Source of the DNA: JAUWTJ01 sp965603015
GTDB taxonomy: Bacteria; Pseudomonadota; Alphaproteobacteria; M2410
Direction: 5' to 3'
NCBI GenBank assembly: GCA_965603015.1
Contig: CBFDBJ010000080.1
Coordinates: 1 to 15,920 of the forward strand
DNA: 15,920 nt
This document shows, in pieces, positions 8,187 to 15,473 of this stretch. The first letter of the stretch is position 1. Every line of letters starts with the position of its first letter. The notes below the pieces were generated by a model. That model searched no databases. It saw only the letters and a program-made list of their open reading frames with translations, and was not told the DNA's origin. Both the position numbers and the translations under genes were made by a program.

Positions 8187-8234
8187 CATGTTCCTTTTTT
8201 GTTCTACTATTGTCAAGAACAAAAAAGGAACATG
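8187..8234 (-). promoter_or_regulatory. Twin LexA (SOS) boxes in a perfect 19-bp inverted repeat, with embedded promoter
   Basis: Arms 8187-8205 and 8216-8234 are perfect inverted copies around a 10-base centre. Each arm contains an alphaproteobacterial SOS box: GTTC-CTTTTTT-GTTC at 8190-8204 and GAAC-AAAAAAG-GAAC at 8217-8231. A degenerate third match, GTTC-N7-GTCA, spans 8201-8215. On the minus strand TTGACA (8216-8211) lies between the boxes and has a weak GAACAT -10 after 17 bases; TATGAT at 8178-8173 is another -10 candidate. LexA bound at either box should occlude this promoter, which points at the 34-residue peptide gene. Confidence 0.75.
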
Positions 8235-8370
8235 TGGCAACTCGGACTAAATGAGGGATGTAACGGGGAGTATTTGAAGACCATCCGCCAAGCCACGGCA
8301 TGGCCCCTCTCGGGTGTGCTTGGCACTCCCTGCCGGGTAAAGGGAGCCGAGGGCACGCACTCTCATCACA

Positions 8371-8433
8371 CTCGGTGCGCCGAGACATCGCCCCTCATCC
8401 GCCCTTCGGGCACCTTCTCCCGGAAGGAGAAGG
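8371..8433. repeat. Cluster of small palindromes downstream of lolD (intergenic repeat / possible terminator)
   Basis: Three hairpins follow one another: CTCGG/CCGAG (8371-8384), GCCC-TTC-GGGC (8401-8411) and CCTTCTCC-CGGAA-GGAGAAGG (8413-8433). The CCCCTCATCCGCCCTTCGGG to CTTCTCC pattern is familiar from dispersed intergenic repeats in alphaproteobacteria (from memory). The last hairpin starts 9 bases after the lolD stop on the minus strand, so it could protect or end the proS-lolC-lolD transcript; there is no T-run. Confidence 0.5.
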
Positions 8434-8441
8434 ACAAGACC

Positions 8442-9144
<703 letters not shown>

Positions 9145-9152
<8 letters not shown>

Positions 9153-10461
9153 AACGCAAGGCCTCGACCGGATCGATACGCGCCGCTTTCCAGGATGGAT
9201 AGAAGGTCGCCAGAATGGACAGGGTCAGCGCGATGGCCACGACGGCCAGGGTTTCGTTGTTGTTCATCTCGGCGGGCATCTGGCTGAGGAAATAGATTTC
9301 CGGATCAAAAATCGTCGTGCCGGTCAGCCACATGATAAACTGCCGCACGCCCTCGATATTGGAGCACACCACGACGCCCAGAAGGAACCCGAACAGGGTG
9401 CCGACAATACCGATGCTGGCCCCGGCGATAAAGAACACCCGCATGATGGTGCCCCGGGTTGCCCCCATGGTGCGCAAGATGGCGATGCCGGCGCCCTTGT
9501 CCTTGACCAGCATGATCATGCCGGAAATCACGTTCAGCGCCGCGATGAGAATGATCATGGTGAGGATCAGGAACATCACATTGCGCTCGACCACAAGCGC
9601 GCTGACAAGGCTTTGATTGACTTGCTGCCAGTCATAGATGCGCAGCGGCATACCAAGCGTTTCAAGAATTTCAAGCTTCTGCTGCCTGACCTTGTCGGGA
9701 TTTTCGACCATAACCTCAAGCGCGCTGACGCCGCCCTTGTGATCGAAGAACAGCTGGGCCTGCGGCAGCGGCATGAAGATCACCGCATTGTCAAAGTCCG
9801 ACATGCCGACCTGAAAGAGGCCGACGATGGTATAGGCCTTGCGGCGCGGGGCTGTGCCAAAGGCCGTCGAAGGGCCGCGCGGCGACAGGATGGTCAGCCG
9901 GTCGCCCAGCCCGAGACGCAAGGTGTCCGCAAGCCCCCTGCCGACGATAATGGAGTGGCCGCCCTTGAACTCCTCAAGCGAGCCTTCGATCATTTTGGTT
10001 GCCACCAGATCGATTTGCTTCAAATCATATTGTGAAACGCCGCGCACCAGCGCGCCGGACATGGTGTCGCGTCCCTGCGCCATGACCTGGGCCTCGATCA
10101 GCGGCGTGACCCGCACGACGCCGTCGATGCCGCGAATAATACCCGCGACGGGTTCATATTCCTCAAGAGTGACGCCCTGCCCCTGGACAATGATGTGCCC
10201 CTTGAAGCCCAGGATCTTGTCAAGCAGCTCTGTACGGAAACCATTCATTACCGCCATAACAATAATGAGCACTGCAACGCCGAGCATGATCCCGGTGAAA
10301 GACAGGATGGCAATAACCGAAATGAAGCCTTCCTTGCGCCGGGCGCGAAGATAACGCCCCGCCAGCATCCATTCAAAGGCGGAAAACGGGCGCACTGTCG
10401 TGTTGGCAGTGGTGTTGGCCGTCGCCTTGGCCGTTGCATTCCCGTTTAGGGCGCCGCTCAT
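9145..10461 (-). CDS. lolC: Lipoprotein-releasing ABC transporter permease (LolC/LolE family)
   Basis: A 438-residue inner-membrane permease of the Lol system. The core starts with FEWMLAGRYLRARRKEGFIS. A first membrane helix (ISVIAILSFTGIMLGVAVLI) is followed by a ~230-residue periplasmic MacB-like domain, then three more helices (FLILTMIILIAALNVISG; GIVGTLFGFLLGVVV; TLAVVAIALTLSILATF) and the conserved end AARIDPVEALRYE. One permease gene is present, as in many alphaproteobacteria where it may form a homodimer; it could equally be called LolE. The ATG overlaps the proS stop as ATGA. Odd: the first ~22 residues are a low-complexity Ala/Thr/Asn run (GNATAKATANTTANTT) coded by degenerate short repeats, an unusual N-terminal extension. 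Confidence 0.94.
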
Positions 10462-11789
10462 CGGGCCTGCTCCACCATGGCGACGAGTTTTTGGGCGGCG
10501 GCGTCAAGGCTGATGTCATCGCGCTCGCCGGTTGCCCGAACCTTGAGCTCGGCCTTGCCGTCTTTCAGGCCGCGCGGACCGATGATGAGCTGCAAGGGAA
10601 TACCGATCAGGTCCATTTTGGAGAACTTGCCGCCGGCGCGCTCTGACGTGTCGTCATAGAGTACTTCAATGCCTGCCGAATTCAATTGCGCATAGAGATC
10701 GTCGCAGGCCTTGTCGGTCGCCTCGTCGCCTGCCTTCAAATTGATCAGGCCGACCTCGTAGGGCGCCACTGACATCGGCCAGATGATGCCGTCATCGTCA
10801 TGGCTCGCCTCAATGATCCCGCCCACCAGACGCGACACACCAATGCCGTAGGAACCGCCTTCGACGAAGACATCCTTGCCGTCCGAACCAGCGACGGTGA
10901 CATTCATCGGCTCTGAGTATTTGGTGCCAAAGTAGAAGATGTGACCAACTTCGATACCGCGCGCGGTCAGGCGATCCGCTTCGGCAACCTTTTCAAATTC
11001 GGCTGGATCATGCACTTCATCGGTTGCCGCATAATAAGCGGTCCGCTGATCAACAACGCCTTGCAGGTCTGCCTCCGCAATGTCGCGGTCCGGCGGGGCC
11101 ATTTCAACAAGCGCCTTGTGACAGAAGACCTCGCTCTCGCCGGTATCCGCCAGAATGATAAATTCATGACTGAGATCGCCGCCAATCGGCCCCGGGTCGG
11201 CCTTCATGGGAATGGCGCTGAGCCCCATTCGAGCGAAGGTGCGCAGGTAGGCGAGGAACATCTTGTTGTAGGAGGTGCGTGCGGCCTCTTCGGAGACATC
11301 AAAGGAATAGGCGTCCTTCATCAGGAACTCGCGCCCGCGCATCACGCCGAAGCGCGGCCGGATCTCATCACGGAACTTCCACTGGATGTGATAGAGGTTC
11401 ATCGGCAGCTGCTTGTAGGAGCGCACGCTCTGGCGGAAAATGTCGTGGATCAGTTCTTCATTGGTGGGACCATAAATCAGATCGCGGTCCTGACGATCCT
11501 TGATCCGGAGCATCTCCTGACCATAGTCGTCATAGCGCCCGCTCTCGCGCCACAGATCCGCCGACTGGAGCGTCGGCATCAGGAGCTCAACCGCGCCCGC
11601 ATGATCCTGCTCCTCGCGGACGATCTGTTCGATCTTGCGCAACACCCTGTGCCCAAGCGGCAACCACGAGTAAATCCCGGCAGCCGATTGTTTGACCATA
11701 CCGGCGCGCAGCATATAGCGGTGCGAAACGATTGTGGCCTCCGCCGGTGTCTCCTTTTGAGTAGGAGCAAGATATCTGGACAAGCGCAT
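10458..11789 (-). CDS. proS: Prolyl-tRNA synthetase, short (alphaproteobacterial) form
   Basis: A 443-residue class II synthetase that charges tRNA-Pro in the cytoplasm. Catalytic features: the proline-pocket loop GPTNEE (107-112), motif 2 FRDEIRPRFG (139-148) followed by REFLMKDAYSF, and motif 3 GSYGIGVSR (313-321). The C-terminus is an anticodon-binding domain. The ~180-residue editing insertion found in the E. coli enzyme is absent between motifs 2 and 3, as is usual for alphaproteobacteria, so Ala-tRNA-Pro editing would need a separate factor such as ProXp-ala. The start ATG 11789 begins the standard MRLSRYLAPTQKE; its ribosome site is weak (AAGAAAG). First gene of the coupled proS-lolC-lolD run. 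Confidence 0.97.
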   Translation of the reverse strand: MRLSRYLAPTQKETPAEATIVSHRYMLRAGMVKQSAAGIYSWLPLGHRVLRKIEQIVREEQDHAGAVELLMPTLQSADLWRESGRYDDYGQEMLRIKDRQDRDLIYGPTNEELIHDIFRQSVRSYKQLPMNLYHIQWKFRDEIRPRFGVMRGREFLMKDAYSFDVSEEAARTSYNKMFLAYLRTFARMGLSAIPMKADPGPIGGDLSHEFIILADTGESEVFCHKALVEMAPPDRDIAEADLQGVVDQRTAYYAATDEVHDPAEFEKVAEADRLTARGIEVGHIFYFGTKYSEPMNVTVAGSDGKDVFVEGGSYGIGVSRLVGGIIEASHDDDGIIWPMSVAPYEVGLINLKAGDEATDKACDDLYAQLNSAGIEVLYDDTSERAGGKFSKMDLIGIPLQLIIGPRGLKDGKAELKVRATGERDDISLDAAAQKLVAMVEQAR

Positions 11790-11935
11790 GGAGGGGTCTT
11801 TCTTGATTTCGGGTCATCGCTGCGAACCGCCAGGTTCGAGCATCGCTCCCTTGTATGGAAATCCTGGCGTGAATTCAATCACTTGTGCAGGGTTTTCGGC
11901 GCTTGTGCAGGTTTCCCGGCATTAATGACGCGGGC

Positions 11936-12475
11936 TCAGGGGCGGTCTTTGCAGTAGGCGATCAACCGTTTCTGATCGTCATTCAGGAGCCCCTTGCCAT
12001 TGATGAGGATAGACCCCGTCTCGAGATCAATTTCTATTTCGGCAAGGGGTGTCTCCTGCCGCAAATTGGGGTGCCTGAGCAATCGCCTCGAAACGCCGGC
12101 TACGATGCTCCTGGGCAGTTCCAGATCATAAGTGCCGTTGAGATCCGCCGGGACAACAGGCTTGCCATGGACATCAACGCCAGGCTTGTAGGCAACATCA
12201 GCATCGGGGATATGCCGCGTCAGCCAGCGGCAATCATCGTCATTGAGGCCGAACGTCGGATCCAGCTCCACCTCGGGCACAGGCGGCGTCGGCTCGGCGA
12301 CGGTCGGCGCCTCGATCACCGGTGCCGGATCTTCCTTGATCTCGGCAACTGGCGCGGGGCGATCCATGGCGATATCGATCTCAGCCGGCGCGCGGTCCTG
12401 ATTGATCCAGAACCAGACGGCAAGAGCGATTAACCCGGCAAAGACAAGAATAAGGAACACGTGAATTGGTCTCAT
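11936..12475 (-). CDS. Membrane-anchored periplasmic protein of unknown function
   Basis: A 179-residue protein with an N-terminal membrane anchor (VFLILVFAGLIALAVWFW, residues 6-23) and a Pro/Glu/Ala-rich linker to about residue 70. A compact C-terminal domain contains CRWLTRHIPDADVAYKPGVD (82-101), GKPVVPADL and ETGSILINGKGLLNDDQ near the end. Two cysteines, 82 and 175, bracket the domain and could form a disulfide in the periplasm. I do not recognise a named family; the DVHGKPVVPADLN segment looks conserved in similar alphaproteobacterial proteins, but that is an impression. It lies 146 bases upstream of proS on the same strand. No strong Shine-Dalgarno element precedes ATG 12475. Overall codon use matches its neighbours. 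Confidence 0.8.
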   Translation of the reverse strand: MRPIHVFLILVFAGLIALAVWFWINQDRAPAEIDIAMDRPAPVAEIKEDPAPVIEAPTVAEPTPPVPEVELDPTFGLNDDDCRWLTRHIPDADVAYKPGVDVHGKPVVPADLNGTYDLELPRSIVAGVSRRLLRHPNLRQETPLAEIEIDLETGSILINGKGLLNDDQKRLIAYCKDRP

Positions 12476-12677
12476 GGACCGGGAGATTAACGCGGCGCTG
12501 TTAGGACCGAGTTAACAGCAAAACAACCGAACAAATAATGGTTCCGATCCGGATATAACTGGCAGAAAACAGCGATTTATTACGCATCTTCATGAGTTTT
12601 TAACCGTTTCGAAAAAATATCTGTCAGGCAGCCATTTTTTAGGTGACAATTCGTCAGGTACTGACTAACGTCCCTCT

Positions 12678-12881
12678 TGCTGCACAATAAGAAGAACAAC
12701 AATAAAAACAAAAACCAGCAGCAAAAAAAAGGGGCCGCATTCCAAAGGAAGCGGCCCAAGTTTAGGGAGGAAACGCCATTAAGCGTTGGTTTGAGGGACG
12801 CAAGTCCCTGTCACCTCCACAAACATGGCAGCGAAAACATACCCAGGCAAGGCTCAACTCCGTGGCCTTGCCTTTTTTTTT
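12678..12881 (+). ncRNA. Candidate structured small RNA, ~150-200 nt
   Basis: A strong plus-strand terminator (12845-12881) lies where no plus-strand protein gene exists, so a non-coding transcript is implied. Upstream of it are clear helices: GGGCCGC..TTCC-AAA-GGAA-GCGGCCC (12732-12757, one bulged A); GGAGG/CCTCC (12766-12770 with 12814-12818) enclosing AACGC/GCGTT (12772-12787) and AGGGAC-GCAA-GTCCCT (12794-12809), a three-way junction with a GNRA tetraloop. An A-rich unpaired stretch (12690-12731) precedes them. A weak promoter, GTGACA-N17-TAACGT (12643-12671), would start the RNA near 12678; the 5' end is uncertain and could be as late as ~12725. The GGGAGGAAACG segment recalls trans-acting sRNAs of the alphaproteobacterial suhB/MmgR kind, but I cannot confirm this. 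Confidence 0.6.
12845..12881 (+). terminator. Strong intrinsic terminator
   Basis: AGGCAAGGC (12845-12853) pairs perfectly with GCCTTGCCT (12865-12873) across an 11-base loop, followed by an unbroken run of nine T (12873-12881). The T-run is only on the plus strand, so it ends a plus-strand transcript, the proposed small RNA, and not the minus-strand genes nearby. Confidence 0.9.
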
Positions 12882-12929
12882 GCGTTTTTCCTACTAACCG
12901 TGTGATTTTAGTCAACAATTTTGGGTAAA

Positions 12930-12947
12930 GGTTAACGCGCGTTAACC
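12930..12947. terminator. Perfect 18-bp palindrome downstream of the DUF1467 gene
   Basis: GGTTAACGCGCGTTAACC is self-complementary; as RNA it gives a 7-bp stem with a GCGC loop. It sits 45 bases beyond the DUF1467 stop on the minus strand and is followed there by TTT, so it may be a weak terminator. It also holds TTAA-N6-TTAA, one base short of the CtrA spacing, so it may instead be a protein-binding site. Confidence 0.35.
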
Positions 12948-12991
12948 CTTTTATGGTCGATGCGGGGCTTTTGGGGGCTATTTCGAATCAA

Positions 12992-13234
12992 TTATGGAGT
13001 GAATCCAAAGAGGTCCCATGTCACCACGACAAAGGCCACAGTGGTCAAAACTGCGGCCATGGCCGAAGTCAACAGGATCTTCTTCTTCCAGTTCAGACCA
13101 ACAGGCGCGCTTGCCACGGTGCCATGGGTGACGTCTCCTGCTTCTTCCTGTGTCACCTGGCCAAACGGCAGGACAACGAAGAACGACAGCCACCACAAAA
13201 TGACATAAACCAGAATTACTGTTGGCCAACCCAT
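12992..13234 (-). CDS. DUF1467 family two-TM membrane protein
   Basis: An 80-residue integral membrane protein with two predicted helices (VILVYVILWWLSFFVVLPFG, about 6-25, and ILLTSAMAAVLTTVAFVVVTW, about 53-73) joined by a hydrophilic loop. The opening WWLSFFVVLPFG followed by a charged stretch is characteristic of DUF1467, a family of unknown function found in alphaproteobacteria, usually between the epimerase and proS genes as here. ATG 13234 is preceded by a strong AAGGGAG ribosome site. It follows the epimerase gene after 26 bases and is probably co-transcribed with it. Confidence 0.88.
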   Translation of the reverse strand: MGWPTVILVYVILWWLSFFVVLPFGQVTQEEAGDVTHGTVASAPVGLNWKKKILLTSAMAAVLTTVAFVVVTWDLFGFTP

Positions 13235-13260
13235 TGGGATCTCCCTTAGCGTGCGGCCTG

Positions 13261-13665
13261 TCAGACCTGTTCCAGTTCGACCAGAGTTCCGCAGAAATCC
13301 TTGGGATGAAGGAATACAACAGGCTTGCCGTGGGCGCCTATCTTCCAGCCGCCGCCGCCCAAAACCCGGGCGCCGCCCTCTTTCATCTTTGCGATTGCCG
13401 CATCAATGTCCTCGACCTCGTAACACACATGGTGCATGCCGCCAGAGCCGTTGTTTTTCAGGAAATTCGCGATCGGTGAGTCCTCGCCAAGGGGCTCAAG
13501 CAACTCGATCTTGGTATTGGGGAGTTCGACGAAGACAGTGCTGACGCCGTGATCGGGCTGCTCAACAACTTCCGAGACCTTGCCGCCCAGAACATCCCGG
13601 TAAACCGCCGATGCTGCGGCGATATCCGGGACAGCAATAGCAACGTGGTTAAGGCGTCCAATCAT
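13261..13665 (-). CDS. mce: Methylmalonyl-CoA epimerase
   Basis: A 134-residue glyoxalase-fold enzyme that interconverts (R)- and (S)-methylmalonyl-CoA between propionyl-CoA carboxylase and methylmalonyl-CoA mutase. Metal-site residues expected from the family are visible: His7 (LNHVAIAV), Glu54 (KIELLEP), His79 (MHHVCYEV) and Glu130 (GTLVELEQ). Two tandem beta-alpha-beta-beta-beta halves are implied by the length and by the IDAA repeat of the first half pattern. I chose ATG 13665 because AAGGAG lies 6 bases before it; an upstream in-frame start at 13686 lacks such a site. It starts the epimerase-DUF1467 pair and is divergent from the kinase gene at 13887. Confidence 0.95.
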   Translation of the reverse strand: MIGRLNHVAIAVPDIAAASAVYRDVLGGKVSEVVEQPDHGVSTVFVELPNTKIELLEPLGEDSPIANFLKNNGSGGMHHVCYEVEDIDAAIAKMKEGGARVLGGGGWKIGAHGKPVVFLHPKDFCGTLVELEQV

Positions 13666-13744
13666 CGAAATCTCCTTTTTGTACAAATAGTGTTTTCCTG
13701 CTCATAGCAGTCCGGGCCCGCCCTTGTAAGAGGGATTCTCACGG

Positions 13745-13786
13745 TCAGCCGCTCAGACTGGCCACACAGACTGGCGCTCCGGCTGA
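13745..13786. repeat. Dyad enclosing a tandem direct repeat in the mce/kinase divergent region
   Basis: TCAGCCG (13745-13751) and CGGCTGA (13780-13786) form a 7-bp dyad. Between them CAGACTGGC occurs twice in direct orientation (13754-13762 and 13767-13775), 13 bases apart. It lies in the 221-base space between the divergent epimerase and kinase genes, so it is a candidate regulator-binding site or leader stem; no factor can be named. Confidence 0.4.
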
Positions 13787-13886
13787 TCAGGGTGTTTTCA
13801 GAGGGCAAATTAAGCTTCCTTTCATCCTGATGCGCTAGAAATAACACTCATAGATTTGGTGGGAGACGGGTCTACACCCCTGCAGC

Positions 13887-15398
13887 ATGGCAATGTTTGA
13901 CGACGAAAAGCCCGGGAAGGCGGAAAGTCTGGTCCTCAGGATCAAACCCGACGGAACCTTGCTTGCCATCAGCCCAGGGAGCAATCCGCTCAAACTCATT
14001 GATCCCCTTACAGTCGGCAGCTCCATAAACACTCATATCCATGAAGAGGAGCAAGCGTCCTTCTTGCAAAACTGTATCTGGGTCGCAGGTGCCGCCGAGC
14101 GGAAGGTCACTTTGCAGATGCGGTTTTGTAAGGGATCCAAGTGGTGGATCCTGGTCAACGCCAGAATTGAGTACGGCTCAAAGGGCGCGCTTGATATTCT
14201 TGTTGAACACGACGACGGCGCTTCAGCAAAGATGAATGAAGCGCAGCTTTCCAATCTCGTGGAAGCTTCAAAACAGGGTGCAGTGGTCATCGGTCCGTCG
14301 GGACCATCCTATATCAATCAAGGTTATGCTCGCCTCGTTGGTTATGATGGCATCGAAGAGCTGCTTGCAAGTCACGATGCAGACTTCGGCCGTAACATTC
14401 ATCCCGACGACCTGCCGATGATTTTGAAAAGGCTCGAGGCTCGTCTGAAAGGCGAAGATGTTCCCGGAACCTACGACTGCCGCTTTGTTCGCAATGATGG
14501 CGAGGTCATCTGGGTTGAGATCATGGCCAGCCAAATTACCTGGGATGGTGAACCGGCTTCCCTGTCCTGGATAACTGACATTACTGACCGCAAGAAAGCA
14601 GAACACGAAGTCGGAGAGTTTACCCAACAGTTGAACCAGGCCAGACGATCCGCAGAAAGAGCAAGCCAGGCGAAATCCGAATTTCTTGCAATGATGAGCC
14701 ATGAAATCCGAACACCTCTGAACGGCGTCATTGGCATGACCGAGGTTCTCAAGCTTTCCAATCTCAACGAAAAGCAGCGCTCCATGGCGGAAGTTATCGA
14801 GAACTCCGGCCGCAGTTTACTTGAAATTTTGAATAATATTCTCGACCTGTCGAAGCTGGAGGCTGGCCACACGGAGCTGCATGAGGATGTGATGGATCTG
14901 AACGACGTCGTTTCGTCGGTTGTGCGTGTCATGCAGCCGATTGTCGAAGGAACATCGATCGACCTCAAAACTGAATTTGCCCCCGACCTTCCTGACTCCA
15001 TAATTTGTGACGGCGGAAAACTACAGCAGGTCCTGAATAATTTCGTCGGAAATGCGCTGAAATTTACATCAGAAGGCAGTGTCACGATCCGGGCATCGAG
15101 ACCACTGATTGACGATGGACATGACCGCATCCTCTTTGAGGTCAAAGATACCGGGATAGGTATCAAACCGGAGATTATCGGCAAACTTTTCAACCGCTTC
15201 GTTCAGGCTGACAGTTCAACGTCCAGAAAATTCGGAGGAACCGGCCTCGGCCTGGCAATTTGCAAAGAGCTAGCGACCCTGATGAATGGAGACGTCGGGT
15301 GCGAAAGCATTGAGAACGAGGGAAGCACTTTCTGGATCGCCTTGCCTGCTCGGGACATGGATTTCGGCGCCGGCGATCGGACGTCCAGCATCAGTTGA
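13887..15398 (+). CDS. Soluble PAS-domain sensor histidine kinase
   Basis: A 503-residue kinase with no membrane helix, so it senses a cytoplasmic cue. Residues 1-115 look like a degenerate PAS-like domain (KPDGTLLAIS; KWWILVNARIE). A second PAS fold follows at about 122-245, ending in the standard WITDITDRKKAE. A short coiled coil leads to the dimerisation box MSHEIRTPLNGVIG with phosphoacceptor His272. The ATPase domain shows N-box Asn389 (VGNALKF), DTGIGI (Asp421) and GGTGLGL (from 450). This resembles the kinase core of hybrid kinases, but no receiver domain follows and no response regulator gene is next to it, so its partner is elsewhere. ATG 13887 has no good ribosome site at normal distance; GGGAG is ~22 bases upstream. 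It interrupts the minus-strand RNase J-mce order. Confidence 0.92.
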   Translation: MAMFDDEKPGKAESLVLRIKPDGTLLAISPGSNPLKLIDPLTVGSSINTHIHEEEQASFLQNCIWVAGAAERKVTLQMRFCKGSKWWILVNARIEYGSKGALDILVEHDDGASAKMNEAQLSNLVEASKQGAVVIGPSGPSYINQGYARLVGYDGIEELLASHDADFGRNIHPDDLPMILKRLEARLKGEDVPGTYDCRFVRNDGEVIWVEIMASQITWDGEPASLSWITDITDRKKAEHEVGEFTQQLNQARRSAERASQAKSEFLAMMSHEIRTPLNGVIGMTEVLKLSNLNEKQRSMAEVIENSGRSLLEILNNILDLSKLEAGHTELHEDVMDLNDVVSSVVRVMQPIVEGTSIDLKTEFAPDLPDSIICDGGKLQQVLNNFVGNALKFTSEGSVTIRASRPLIDDGHDRILFEVKDTGIGIKPEIIGKLFNRFVQADSSTSRKFGGTGLGLAICKELATLMNGDVGCESIENEGSTFWIALPARDMDFGAGDRTSSIS

Positions 15399-15473
15399 GG
15401 CAAATGGATCTCATGGGTGACGTGATCGCCATCCACATTCCGGAATCCGCAGGCAGCGTAAAAGTCCGATGCC

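Noticed and set aside
10941..11957. A 338-codon plus-strand frame
   Set aside because: It is antisense to proS and shows no domain or ribosome site.
12677..12928. An 83-codon plus-strand frame across the small RNA region
   Set aside because: It begins in Lys/Asn-rich codons from A-rich DNA and runs through stable hairpins and the terminator; RNA structure explains the region better.
12897..12960. CtrA-type TTAA-N7-TTAA site
   Set aside because: The spacing is six, not seven, so I list it only as a palindrome.
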